From positions 1 through 64,000 of the forward strand of contig JAPFDX010000005.1 of the NCBI GenBank assembly GCA_026168605.1: a stretch of DNA of 64,000 bases, read 5' to 3'. Numbering within the stretch: position 1 is the first letter of the stretch; each line of letters starts with the position of its first letter. The position numbers were made by a program, and so were the translations under genes. The DNA is from Roseburia sp. Lineage in GTDB: Bacteria > Bacillota > Clostridia > Lachnospirales > Lachnospiraceae. Shown one piece after another: positions 28,412 to 37,606 of the stretch. Below the pieces are notes generated by a model, which saw only the letters and a program-made list of their open reading frames with translations, had not been told where the DNA came from and ran no database searches.

Positions 28412-28507
28412 ATGTATGATACAGTAAAAATCATTGTAGATATAGCATTTTTGGTAATAGCGGCATACTACATCTATAAGATCGTAAAAAAGAAAAAAGA
28501 GAAATAG
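28412..28507 (+). CDS. 31-residue single-span membrane peptide
   Basis: MYDTVKIIVDIAFLVIAAYY begins a 31-residue peptide with one hydrophobic helix (about 6-24) and a strongly basic tail (KIVKKKKEK). GGGAGG at 28396-28401 and a second AAAGG closer to ATG support translation. The form is that of membrane-active or type I toxin-like peptides, but it could equally be a small accessory protein. A 9-bp terminator-like hairpin follows at 28648. I do not recognise a named family. Confidence 0.5.
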   Translation: MYDTVKIIVDIAFLVIAAYYIYKIVKKKKEK

Positions 28508-28647
28508 GGCACGGTATAGGTAAGTGGAGGAGAGGGACTTATGGGGATGTATGCTTTTTCAGAGCTATATTTTGGGGAGCCTCTGGGGACCCATTGATTG
28601 CTTGGAAGGATAGGAGACTGGGGAAAACTGAGGTAAGAAATTTTTGT

Positions 28648-28675
28648 GGACAGCAGAGAGGACTGCTGTCCTATT
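28648..28675 (+). terminator. Hairpin downstream of the small peptide gene
   Basis: GGACAGCAG (28648-28656) pairs perfectly with CTGCTGTCC (28663-28671), followed by TATTTTGGTTT. It would plausibly end the transcript of the 31-residue ORF. Confidence 0.55.
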
Positions 28676-28705
28676 TTGGTTTGGAAAAATATTTTGGAAT
28701 ACGGG

Positions 28706-28734
28706 CTGACGAATTTAGGCGGATGCGTTATAAT
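28706..28734 (+). promoter_or_regulatory. Possible promoter ahead of the helicase
   Basis: CTGACG (28706-28711), 17 bases, TATAAT (28729-28734). The -10 is perfect and the -35 matches four of six. The next clear gene starts 352 bases further, so the assignment is tentative. Confidence 0.35.
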
Positions 28735-29085
28735 AAGCACAAGCAATTTTTGGGAATGTTAATTGCATGAAGTTTTTGGATTAGCAAAAATGAGATGGAA
28801 GAGATATATGAAATCAAGATCAGGGATGCCAGCAATCAGCAAAACAGAAGTAATTATCGGGAGATGAGAGGAGAATAGCACTGCTTAATGAAGAGTAATA
28901 TCAAGCGTTTGCCGCATTTACCCATAACACACAAATATCCGCTTTAGAACGCTGCCCAAATTAGAACAGTATGCAAAAGTGCCGGAACGAGATCAAGGCT
29001 GTATTGCAGTCATGGCTTTTATAGCCAGTAAGCAAAATAAATATTTCTATCAACCAATCTTAACACGAATGAAAAGGAGCACCCT

Positions 29086-32000
29086 ATGAATCCCATTGCC
29101 CGTGATATTTTCCGTGCCATTCACGAGGGAAAATGGCTGAGCATCGAATACCGCAACAAAGACGATCAGATCACAAAATACTGGATCGGAATCCGGGACT
29201 TAAACAGCGTCAAGCGCACGCTGTCTGTGGACGGGCTGCACTTAGGCCAGTATACCGTAGCGGAATTGGATCATATCAGGATCGAGGGTATTTTATCCTC
29301 CAGAGTGATCGAAGGTTCATACTGTCCGGTCAATAGGGAACTGGTGCAGGATATTTATGAGAATCCGAAGAAGTATGCCGCCCTCTTTGAGCATACGGCA
29401 AATCTAAAAATTTTAACCTATCTGGAAATGTGCAACCGCATGGACACAGTACCGTATGTCTCTGATTTTGCCCTGATCCGCTATATGGACAGGGAGCAGA
29501 TGCAGGGGGAGCGCTATGCGCTGAGCGAGGAGCAGTTTCAGACGATCGTCAGAAATTTTCAATATCATGCAGACAAGACGGAGCAGACGGGCGGAGCGCT
29601 GCGTATCAGGCAGCTTGCGATGAATGTGCTGAGCGTTCATACAGCGAGAGGCTTGTATGTCATGGCATACCGCAAGCTGCATCTGGATGTGAAGCACCGG
29701 GAATTAAAGCCGGATGAGGAGATTACGATCTGTACGGAATTTACGCTGGATGGCGCGCAGCAGAGCATCCGGCGTTTTTTGGATGCGGAAGAATATGAGC
29801 TGCTGGAACATTTTGAGAGAAATCAGGAGAAGATCAAGGACTGTATTCTGCGGCGTCTGCCGGGGCGGGGAGAAGCCATTGACGATATGCCCTACATCAT
29901 AGGGCTTGGCATGGATATACCGCTCGACCTGCACAAGGAATATGGTTCGATCATGAAGCTGTATCAAAAGGGGGAAGTGCCGGTACCGCTGAAAGCATTT
30001 TTCGGGGATTTACTGGAGCGTCCCAGAAAAACCGGCGCTTATCCGATCGCGCTGATTCATCCGCGCATCAATATGGATCAGCTTCTTGCAATCCATAATG
30101 CGATGAAATACCCGGTTGCATACATTCAGGGGCCGCCGGGCACGGGAAAGACAAACACGATCATCAACACGATCGTCACCGCATTTTTTAATGAGCGCAC
30201 GGTGCTGTTTGCATCTTATAACAATCATCCGATCAACGGTGTGTATGAAAAGCTGTCACAGATGCAGTATCGCGGAAAGACGATCCCGTTTCCGATTCTG
30301 CGCCTCGGCAACCATGACAAAGTAAAAGAGGCACTTGTGACGATCGGAAAACTCTATGACAGTGTCAAAAATGTGAAAGTGTTTGAGGGAACGTTAGACC
30401 GGAATAAGGACGACCGGAAAAAGCGCGCCAGACGGTTATCGGAGCTGTTAAAACGCTATGAGGAGCTTCTCGATCTGAAGGAGCGGCAGGAGACGATGGA
30501 GCGTCTGGTCGATTATGAGCGGAAAAACGGGCTTTCGGCACAGATGCTGCCATTTGAAGCGGACTTAAGCGGGAGACAGCGCAGGCAGTTGGAGAAAAAG
30601 ATGGCGCAGGCGGGAACGGTGTCGGAGGAGGAGGCGATCGCCCTGCTCGATGACGATACCGAAGAATTGAAAAAATATCTGTACTATACATCCGCGCGCT
30701 ATATTCAGAAAATAAACAGTCCGAGAAATGCCGGGCTGCGCGAGATTTTGGAGATGGAGGACGAGGAAAAACGTGTGGACGCTTTTTCCAAATACCTCTC
30801 GAAAAAAGAAAATATCGCAAGGCTGCAAAAGATTTTTCCGGTGATTGCGACGACCTGCATTTCTGCGCATCGTCTTGGCGAGCCGGAGCCGATGTTTGAC
30901 ATGGTGATCATGGACGAGGCGAGTCAGTGCAACACGGCGGTTTCTCTCGTGCCGGTGGTGCGCGGAGAGAGCCTGATGCTGGTGGGAGATCCGCAGCAGC
31001 TAAATCCCGTTATTTTGCTGAGCGAGGCGGTCAATGAAAAATTAAAAAAGCGTTATTCCGTAGCGGACGAGTACGACTACCGCAAAAATTCGATCTATAA
31101 AACATACCTTGCCTGCGACGCGGTCAGTGATGAAATCCTGCTCCACAATCATTACCGCTGTCATAAGAGTATTATCGAATTTAACAACCGTAAATATTAC
31201 AATTCCAAATTAAAGATAAAATCCGAGAGCACGGGGGACGAGCCGCTCTCCTATGTGGATATGACGGATGCGTTTACCAATTACAAAAATACAGCGCCTG
31301 CGGAGGCGAGGGAAATCGCCAGATACGCGGCGGAGCATCCCGATAAAAGCATCGGCGTCATCACACCGTTTGTCAATCAAAAAAAGCTGATCGAGGAGGA
31401 GTTAAAGAGTACGGGTGTCACGGGAGTGACCTGCGGAACGGTTCACGCCTTTCAGGGGGACGAGAAGGACGTCGTTTTATTTTCCACGGCGATTACAGAC
31501 CAGACGCAGGCGGGAACGTACGAGTGGCTGAAAAATAATAAGGAGCTCATCAACGTGGCGACCTCAAGGGCAAAGGAGCAGTTGATCCTTCTCTCGAGCG
31601 CCAGAAATCTGGAACGTCTCCATACGTCGGAGGGGGAAGACGATCTGTACGAGCTTGCGGCTTATGTCAGGTCCAACGGCAGGACGACCGTCACGCCCAA
31701 GCAGGCAAATTCAAGGGCACTCGGCGTCAAGCCGTACAGCAGCGCGACGGAGGAGGCGTTCCTAAAAAACCTCACCCATGCGCTTGAAAATATCTGGATG
31801 ACGCAGAGCCGATACGCAGTGCACAAGGAAGTGCCGATTTCCCATGTATTTTCCGAAAATGAGACGGGCAGCGATCTGTTTTACAACGGCAGATTTGACT
31901 TTGTTGTATACGAGAAACAAGGCGGACAGGAGCTGCCGATTCTCGCCATTGAACTGGACGGCAAGGAGCATTTTGAGGATGAGGTCGTAAAGAAACGCGA

Positions 32001-32124
32001 TAAAAAGAAAAATGAGATCTGCAAGGCGCATGATCTGCAGATTATCCGTGTAGAAAATTCCTATGCCAGAAGATACAACCACATGAAAGAAATCCTGCTG
32101 AATTACTTTTCGACGATACACTGA
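29086..32124 (+). CDS. SF1 helicase fused to WYL-like and PD-(D/E)XK nuclease domains
   Basis: A 1012-residue protein. The N-terminus (about 1-65: IHEGKWLSIEYRN, RTLSVDGL) looks like a WYL/Sm-type ligand-sensing fold. A DNA2/NAM7-type SF1 helicase follows, with GPPGTGKT at 349-356, a long charged coiled insertion (about 430-560), DEASQ at 610-614, and late motifs such as NVATSRAKEQLILLSS. The C-terminal 130 residues form a DUF2726/Vsr-like nuclease, with D938 (GRFDFVV) and E956-L-D958-G-K960. Probably a nucleic-acid-processing or defence enzyme. It borders the AT-rich island with transposase debris. Confidence 0.8.
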   Translation: MNPIARDIFRAIHEGKWLSIEYRNKDDQITKYWIGIRDLNSVKRTLSVDGLHLGQYTVAELDHIRIEGILSSRVIEGSYCPVNRELVQDIYENPKKYAALFEHTANLKILTYLEMCNRMDTVPYVSDFALIRYMDREQMQGERYALSEEQFQTIVRNFQYHADKTEQTGGALRIRQLAMNVLSVHTARGLYVMAYRKLHLDVKHRELKPDEEITICTEFTLDGAQQSIRRFLDAEEYELLEHFERNQEKIKDCILRRLPGRGEAIDDMPYIIGLGMDIPLDLHKEYGSIMKLYQKGEVPVPLKAFFGDLLERPRKTGAYPIALIHPRINMDQLLAIHNAMKYPVAYIQGPPGTGKTNTIINTIVTAFFNERTVLFASYNNHPINGVYEKLSQMQYRGKTIPFPILRLGNHDKVKEALVTIGKLYDSVKNVKVFEGTLDRNKDDRKKRARRLSELLKRYEELLDLKERQETMERLVDYERKNGLSAQMLPFEADLSGRQRRQLEKKMAQAGTVSEEEAIALLDDDTEELKKYLYYTSARYIQKINSPRNAGLREILEMEDEEKRVDAFSKYLSKKENIARLQKIFPVIATTCISAHRLGEPEPMFDMVIMDEASQCNTAVSLVPVVRGESLMLVGDPQQLNPVILLSEAVNEKLKKRYSVADEYDYRKNSIYKTYLACDAVSDEILLHNHYRCHKSIIEFNNRKYYNSKLKIKSESTGDEPLSYVDMTDAFTNYKNTAPAEAREIARYAAEHPDKSIGVITPFVNQKKLIEEELKSTGVTGVTCGTVHAFQGDEKDVVLFSTAITDQTQAGTYEWLKNNKELINVATSRAKEQLILLSSARNLERLHTSEGEDDLYELAAYVRSNGRTTVTPKQANSRALGVKPYSSATEEAFLKNLTHALENIWMTQSRYAVHKEVPISHVFSENETGSDLFYNGRFDFVVYEKQGGQELPILAIELDGKEHFEDEVVKKRDKKKNEICKAHDLQIIRVENSYARRYNHMKEILLNYFSTIH

Positions 32125-32183
32125 TAGGGAGAAAGAAAGTCCAAAATATAATTTCCTGCATATATTGTATAAAATAATAAGAT

Positions 32184-35100
32184 ATGAGGAAAATGATGGA
32201 ATTATGCCAATATCCCTGCAATGGCAGGAAACGTTCTTTTACAATAGAAGCAATACAGATTCCGATCGTATATAACCGGTACGGGGATTATGACCCCGAC
32301 GGACTTTTGTATGTGCTAAAGGAGGATGCACAGCGGATTCAGGAGGAGGCAGTCCGCAGATTTCAGCAGACACCGCCGCAGCCCTGCGAGGAGGTACAGC
32401 CACTGGTGCTCCGTGTGAATCTTGGCGACACGGTAAACGTGCACTTTCACAATCCGCTGGACCGCAGGTTGTCGATCCATGTGCAGGGGCTGTCCTACGA
32501 TGTCACGACCTCGGATGGCACAAGTACAGGATTTAACCCGGACAGCACGACAAAACATGAGACAGAATACACATGGTACGCCGGTACGGAGGGGGTTTTT
32601 CTGTTCCATGACATGGCGGATGCGAGAAGTAGTGAAGACGCCACAAATATTCATGGACTTTTTGGGGCAGTGATCGTAGAGCCGCCGGAGGCAAAATGGT
32701 TCCACCCGCAGACCGGGGAGGAGATCAAGAGCGGACTGATGGCAGATATTTACCAGCCGGGAAAGCCGGCTTTTCGGGAATACACGGTATTTTTCCACGA
32801 TGAGCTTGAGATCCTGGATAAAGACGGAAAACTTCCGGTTGACCACCGGACGGGATTGCCATCCTCCACGACGGCGATCAGTTACCGCTCTGAGCCGATG
32901 AGAAACCGGATGCCGCTGAATCATGATCCGGCGGATTCGGGGGAGGAAATCTCGATGAGCTCCTGGGTGTATGGAGACCCGGCGCCTCCGATTCTGCGGG
33001 CATATGTGGGAGATCCCGCGAAAATACGACTGGTTCACGGAGGGATTAAGGAAACGCACGTGTTCCACCTCCACAATCATCAGTGGAGACTGGAACCGGA
33101 AAACCCCGTCTCTACGATTATTGACTCCATTACGATCAGCCCGCAGGAATGTTATACGCTGGATATTTTGTATGGAGCGGGAAGCAGAAACAGGGTGATC
33201 GGCGATGTGATTTTTCACTGTCATCTGTATCCGCATTTTCATGAGGGGATGTGGACATTGTGGAGAATCCATGACCGGCTGGAGGACGGGAGTGGAAAAC
33301 TGCCGGACGGGACGCCTGTGCCTGCCCTTCTGCCGTTAAAAGACCGCAAGCTGCCGCCGAAAAAGGACGCGCTTCACCCGGGCTATCCGAATTTTATCTG
33401 TGGGGAGGTCGGAATGCCGCCGCGCCAGCCGCCATGCGGAGTGCTGGACGCAGAGGGGAATGTTGTGGTATGCCCGACGCCGTTGGAGGAGGCGAACTTT
33501 GTGGAGAGAGCAGCCCCCGGGGCGCTGTACACAGATACCTGCCCTTGTCATGCGACCGGAGAATGCAGTAATCAGGATGCTTTGAAGGTATTTGAGATTG
33601 CCATTGTGCAGGCAAAGCTGACATACAATTCATACGGCTGGCATGATCCGGAAGGACGCTTTTTTGTCCTGAAAGAAGATCTGGAGCGTTACGGTGGTCT
33701 GGAATCGTACATCCGCATGGTGGAGGAGCAGAAAATTGAGGTGGAGCCGCTGGTGATACGCGCCAACGCGGGAGACTGCATTGAACTGCGTACCACGAAT
33801 CTGCTGCCGGAATTTCTGGAGGCAAACGCGTTCCAGCTCAGGACGAAAACCGACATTGTGGGACATCATGTGCATCTGGTCAAATTTGATACGATCACCT
33901 CTGACGGGGCGGCGAATGGCTGGAATAATATTGCGGGGGCGAGAAAATACGAGACGCTGGTCGAGCGTTTTTTTGCAGACGAGGAATTGCGGACCGTCTT
34001 TTTCCATGACCATCTGTTTGCAAATGCACATCAGTTGCACGGAGTGTTTGGTGCGCTGGTGATCGAGGAGGCAGGTGCGACCTTCCACGACATCCGCAAT
34101 GGAGAGGAGCTGCGGTCGGGGACGCAGGCGGTGATCCGGAGACGGGACGGATCCTCCTTCCGGGAGTTCGCGCTCTTTGTGCATGATTTTGCGTTTTTAT
34201 TTGATAAAGACGGGGAACCGCTGAATCCTCCGGCAGTTCCCGGATCTCATGACGATCCGGGCGTGATGGGGATCAATTACCGTGCCGAACCAATGCCAGA
34301 AAGGCTAAAAAGAGAGGGCGACCCGGCGTATATTTTCAGTTCCTTCGTACACGGCGATCCGGCAACGCCCGTTCTGGAAACGTATCCCGGCGATGAGCTG
34401 ATGATCCGGCTGATCGATGGAGCGCATGAGGAACAGCACGTGTTTAATGTCACCGGAATGTCATGGAGAAAAGAGGTGGCGGATCAGAAGTCTCCGCTGG
34501 CGGCTTCACAGACAGTCGGGGTTTCAGAGGCGTTCAATTTAAACATCACAGAACCCTATCAGGCAGGCGATTACCTGTACTATTTTGGAGGAACGGATGA
34601 TGTGTGGCTTGGTTTGTGGGGAATCATTCGCGCCTATGATAAGTATCAGGACTGTCTAAAACCGCTCTGCAAAGGAAAAGATATGATCCTGCCGCTTCCG
34701 CCGTGCCCGGGTAAGGATGATGTGGTGAGACGCTATGAGGTGGCGGCGGTTCAGACCAGACTGGTCTATAATAAATATGGAGATCACGACCCGGACGGAC
34801 TGATTTTTGTTCCGCTGGAGGATGTGGATCTTGTATTTGCCGGAAAATATAAGCCAAAGCCTTTGATACTCCGTGCAAATGTCGGGGACTGGCTGGAAGT
34901 CACACTGCATAATTTGTGGGATCGCCCCGTGCCATATTTTGACTATCCGAGAGTACCGCTTGATCTGAAACATCAGCCGTCATGCAGGGTTTCACTGAAT
35001 CCGCAGTTTCTGCAATATGATCCGGTCTGTGATTCGGGAATCAATGTGGGGTATAATCCAAAAGAGCAGACGGTTGGAATTGGCGAGAGCAAACGCTATT

Positions 35101-35864
35101 TGTGGAAGGCAGATCGTGCGTATGGGTCGTGCCTGCTGCAATCGTTCGGAGATATGCGGAATCATAGGTATCACGGACTGTTCGGAGCGGTGATCGTAGA
35201 GCCGGCGGGGGCAGAATGGTATCAGAATTTCACGAAAAAGCGGAATCCGTTTGCGGAGCAGGCGGTGATAACGGCGCCGGGAGTGGAGACATTCCGGGAA
35301 TATGTACTGTTTATTCAGAATGGCATCCGGCTTTTGGATGAGCAGGGAAAACTGATCGAGACTGCGGCGGCGGGGAGCGAGGAGCCGGTCGATCCGGAGG
35401 ACACGGGAGAGAAAGGTTATAATTACCGTTCGGAGCGGTTTGCAAACCGCCTTGCGAGGGATGCGCGGGTGTGGAAGGTGTTTAGCAGCAAAGTGCACGG
35501 AGATCCGGCAACGCCTATATGGAAGGCTTATGCGGGAGACCGGGTGATTTTCCGGACGATGATGCCGGCGGATAAACCCAGAAATGTGTCGTTGACGATC
35601 CACGGACATTTATGGAGAGAGCAGCCGGATGACGCCCTTTCCAGAGAAATCTCGCTCCAGGGTGGCATCAGTGTCGGCAACCGGTTTGATATGGAGCTTG
35701 AGGGCGGAGCTGCCTGCCCGGGAGATTATCTGTACCGTTCCGGGAGCTTTGGATGGGATGTGGAATCCGGTATGTGGGGGATATTCCGTGTGATGAAACA
35801 CTCGGTCGGATGCAGATGCAAAGAAATGTGCGGAAGAATTTTAAGCTGTATCAGGCACAAGTAG
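32184..35864 (+). CDS. MnxG-like multicopper oxidase with six cupredoxin domains
   Basis: A 1226-residue protein with no signal peptide, built of three repeats that open with a Y-N-x-Y-G-x-x-D-P-x-G motif (near residues 30, 482 and 862). Each repeat carries two cupredoxin folds. A full copper-ligand set exists but is spread and permuted: H292-x2-H295-x-H297 and H345-C346-H347...H351...M356 in repeat 1, H562-x-H564 and H608-x-H610 in repeat 2. Repeat 3 has lost its ligands. Size and layout recall the manganese oxidase MnxG of Bacillus spores. Start could be ATG 32184 or 32196; GAGGA favours the latter. Confidence 0.85.
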   Translation: MRKMMELCQYPCNGRKRSFTIEAIQIPIVYNRYGDYDPDGLLYVLKEDAQRIQEEAVRRFQQTPPQPCEEVQPLVLRVNLGDTVNVHFHNPLDRRLSIHVQGLSYDVTTSDGTSTGFNPDSTTKHETEYTWYAGTEGVFLFHDMADARSSEDATNIHGLFGAVIVEPPEAKWFHPQTGEEIKSGLMADIYQPGKPAFREYTVFFHDELEILDKDGKLPVDHRTGLPSSTTAISYRSEPMRNRMPLNHDPADSGEEISMSSWVYGDPAPPILRAYVGDPAKIRLVHGGIKETHVFHLHNHQWRLEPENPVSTIIDSITISPQECYTLDILYGAGSRNRVIGDVIFHCHLYPHFHEGMWTLWRIHDRLEDGSGKLPDGTPVPALLPLKDRKLPPKKDALHPGYPNFICGEVGMPPRQPPCGVLDAEGNVVVCPTPLEEANFVERAAPGALYTDTCPCHATGECSNQDALKVFEIAIVQAKLTYNSYGWHDPEGRFFVLKEDLERYGGLESYIRMVEEQKIEVEPLVIRANAGDCIELRTTNLLPEFLEANAFQLRTKTDIVGHHVHLVKFDTITSDGAANGWNNIAGARKYETLVERFFADEELRTVFFHDHLFANAHQLHGVFGALVIEEAGATFHDIRNGEELRSGTQAVIRRRDGSSFREFALFVHDFAFLFDKDGEPLNPPAVPGSHDDPGVMGINYRAEPMPERLKREGDPAYIFSSFVHGDPATPVLETYPGDELMIRLIDGAHEEQHVFNVTGMSWRKEVADQKSPLAASQTVGVSEAFNLNITEPYQAGDYLYYFGGTDDVWLGLWGIIRAYDKYQDCLKPLCKGKDMILPLPPCPGKDDVVRRYEVAAVQTRLVYNKYGDHDPDGLIFVPLEDVDLVFAGKYKPKPLILRANVGDWLEVTLHNLWDRPVPYFDYPRVPLDLKHQPSCRVSLNPQFLQYDPVCDSGINVGYNPKEQTVGIGESKRYLWKADRAYGSCLLQSFGDMRNHRYHGLFGAVIVEPAGAEWYQNFTKKRNPFAEQAVITAPGVETFREYVLFIQNGIRLLDEQGKLIETAAAGSEEPVDPEDTGEKGYNYRSERFANRLARDARVWKVFSSKVHGDPATPIWKAYAGDRVIFRTMMPADKPRNVSLTIHGHLWREQPDDALSREISLQGGISVGNRFDMELEGGAACPGDYLYRSGSFGWDVESGMWGIFRVMKHSVGCRCKEMCGRILSCIRHK

Positions 35865-35997
35865 AAGAAAAACAGATTGTTATAAGATAGCTCTTTTGGT
35901 AGAATTAAGACAAAAGTAACCGCCTCCAATCGTTAGATTTTGGTCTAACTTTTGGGGGTTGGTACATAGTTCATTGTGTATGAAAGAAGGATAGGAA

Positions 35998-36378
35998 ATG
36001 AAAAAAGAACGAAGGCAGATTTTGCTGATAGGAATTTTTTTGCTGGCAGGCTGTGTACTGGGCTATTTCGTGGCGGTGACGCAGGAAAACCAGATGCAGG
36101 ATCCTGCATACATTGCATTTTGGACGAGTCAGAATATGCCCGTTCCGGAACCGGGAGGCTTTGCAAAAAATATCGTTGCAATGGGACTGCTGTTTTCGGG
36201 GATACCTACGGGACTGATATTTTTTCGGCACATTGCAGAAAAATGGCTGACCTCTGCAGCGCCTAAAATTTGCATTGGTTTTCTCACTTTTCCCATCTAT
36301 ACGTGCATAGGTATCGTTTGCTCCATTCCGTTCATGATTTATCTGGCACTGATCCTGGCAAGAGGAAAGAGGCGCTAA
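35998..36378 (+). CDS. Small integral membrane protein, unknown family
   Basis: A 126-residue protein with three hydrophobic segments (about 8-27, 57-76 and 88-118) and a basic C-terminus (ARGKRR). GAAGGATAGGAA precedes ATG 35998. A 133-base gap with an imperfect hairpin separates it from the multicopper oxidase. A LAGC sequence near residue 19 resembles a lipobox but is followed by more hydrophobic residues, so it is probably membrane-spanning. Function unknown. Confidence 0.6.
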   Translation: MKKERRQILLIGIFLLAGCVLGYFVAVTQENQMQDPAYIAFWTSQNMPVPEPGGFAKNIVAMGLLFSGIPTGLIFFRHIAEKWLTSAAPKICIGFLTFPIYTCIGIVCSIPFMIYLALILARGKRR

Positions 36379-36396
36379 ACAAAAGCCGCCTCTTTC
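36365..36396. terminator. Shared terminator-like hairpin (convergent genes)
   Basis: GAAAGAGGCG (36365-36374) pairs with CGCCTCTTTC (36387-36396) around a 12-base A-rich loop. It overlaps the end of the small membrane protein gene and lies 13 bases from the stop of the convergent YeiH gene. T-tracts are weak on both sides. Confidence 0.55.
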
Positions 36397-36409
36397 TCTC
36401 CAACCGTAT

Positions 36410-37441
36410 CTACCATATTCCCATCACTCTCTGGAGCACCAGGCTCACCGCAGTGATGCCGCCCCAGCAGCACGCGCCGAGAAGCAGAGGTTTCCCACCG
36501 GTTTTGATCAATTTCACAATATTGCTGTTTAAGCCGATGGCAGCCATCGCCATCACGATAAAAAATTTGCTCAGTTCCTTAAAAGGCTGGAACACGTCAG
36601 CCGGAACGCCTGAGTTGACGGCGATCGTGGTAATGATGGAGGCGGCGACAAAGTAAAGGATAAAGAATGGAAATACCTTGCCGAGCTTTATTTTTTCTCC
36701 GTCGGAGCTTTGCGCCGTGTTCCGGCGGGTGCGGATCAGCGCAAGCGCCAGGGTGATCGGGATGATGGCGAGCGTGCGGGTGAGCTTGACGGTCACTGCC
36801 TTATCAAGCGTCTGGCTTCCGAGTCCCCACATACTGTCCCACGTTGCAGCGGCAGCAGTCACGGATGAGGTGTCGTTGACCGCAGTTCCTGCAAAAATGC
36901 CAAATGCCTCGCCGCTTGTCGTGTCAAAACCGATGACGCGTCCCAAAATGGGAAAAAGAATGGCTGCGAGTACATTGAAGAAGAAAATGACAGAAATTGC
37001 CTGCGCAACCTCGTCATCGTCCGCGTCAATGACCGGAGCGGTCGCAGCGATCGCCGAGCCACCGCAGATTGAAGAGCCGACGCCGACCAGTGTGGAGATA
37101 TTGGACGGGATGTGCAGTGCCTTATGCAGAGTGAAAGCGATGAGCAGGGAGGTGGCAATCGTGCAGAGGATGATCGGAAGCGACTGCTTCCCCGTCATCA
37201 GGATCACATTCAGGTTTAAGCCAAAACCGAGCAGGACGACAGCCGCCTGCAAAATGATCTTGGAGGTGAACTTAATGCCGGACTCCGCTGCGCCCTTATC
37301 TGCCCAGAACATGGTGATGACCATGCCTGCAAGAATGGCGATCACAGCGCCGCCGATCAGGGGAAACAGTTTTCCGAGATACCAGGACGGCACAGCGATG
37401 GCAAGACATACCAGGATGCCAGGTAAATTTTTCTTTTTCAT
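36410..37441 (-). CDS. YeiH-family putative anion (sulfate) exporter
   Basis: A 343-residue membrane protein with about ten hydrophobic segments. Conserved YeiH/UPF0324 segments include [21 protein letters not shown] and [19 protein letters not shown]. Members are described as putative sulfate exporters (Psh family), but transport has rarely been tested. ATG 37441 follows AGGAG on the minus strand, with a promoter just upstream. It is convergent with the small membrane protein and divergent from deoB. Confidence 0.88.
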   Translation of the reverse strand: MKKKNLPGILVCLAIAVPSWYLGKLFPLIGGAVIAILAGMVITMFWADKGAAESGIKFTSKIILQAAVVLLGFGLNLNVILMTGKQSLPIILCTIATSLLIAFTLHKALHIPSNISTLVGVGSSICGGSAIAATAPVIDADDDEVAQAISVIFFFNVLAAILFPILGRVIGFDTTSGEAFGIFAGTAVNDTSSVTAAAATWDSMWGLGSQTLDKAVTVKLTRTLAIIPITLALALIRTRRNTAQSSDGEKIKLGKVFPFFILYFVAASIITTIAVNSGVPADVFQPFKELSKFFIVMAMAAIGLNSNIVKLIKTGGKPLLLGACCWGGITAVSLVLQRVMGIW

Positions 37442-37482
37442 ATGTATTGATCTCCTAAGTAAAAAATATATTGCAGTTCTCC

Positions 37483-37511
37483 ATTATACAACAGCGGATA
37501 CGGGCAGGCAA
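37483..37511 (-). promoter_or_regulatory. Sigma-A promoter for the YeiH gene
   Basis: On the minus strand TTGCCT (37511-37506), 17 bases, TATAAT (37488-37483), with an extended TG just before the -10. About 42 bases ahead of the start codon. Confidence 0.6.
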
Positions 37512-37606
37512 TGAAAAAGAAGAAACTTCATATATTTAGTGGAATTACAGGGGCAATCTGTGATAAAGTAAAGAAAAGAGATTTGTTTTAAAGGGGGAGT
37601 AAAACC

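Larger units (their letters stand above)
28508..29085 (+). other. Gap between the small peptide gene and the helicase
   Basis: 578 bases without a convincing gene. It holds the hairpin at 28648-28671, a possible promoter at 28706-28734, and open fragments without good starts, one of which (KLEQYAKVPERDQGC...) runs into the helicase start. AAGGAG at about 29072 serves the helicase. Confidence 0.5.

Noticed and set aside
28412-28507. AgrD-type autoinducer precursor for the AgrC-like kinase
   Set aside because: The peptide lacks the Cys/Ser thiolactone residue and acidic C-terminus of AgrD, and no AgrB is present.
28474-28746. A 90-codon minus-strand open frame opposite the small peptide gene
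   Set aside because: Low-complexity Ser/Pro-rich sequence without a ribosome binding site; it overlaps the better supported 31-residue gene and its hairpin.
32137-32166. Sigma-E-like promoter before the multicopper oxidase (CATATATT at 32159)
   Set aside because: The -10 fits but no acceptable -35 exists at 14-15 bases, so sporulation control of this gene is not shown.
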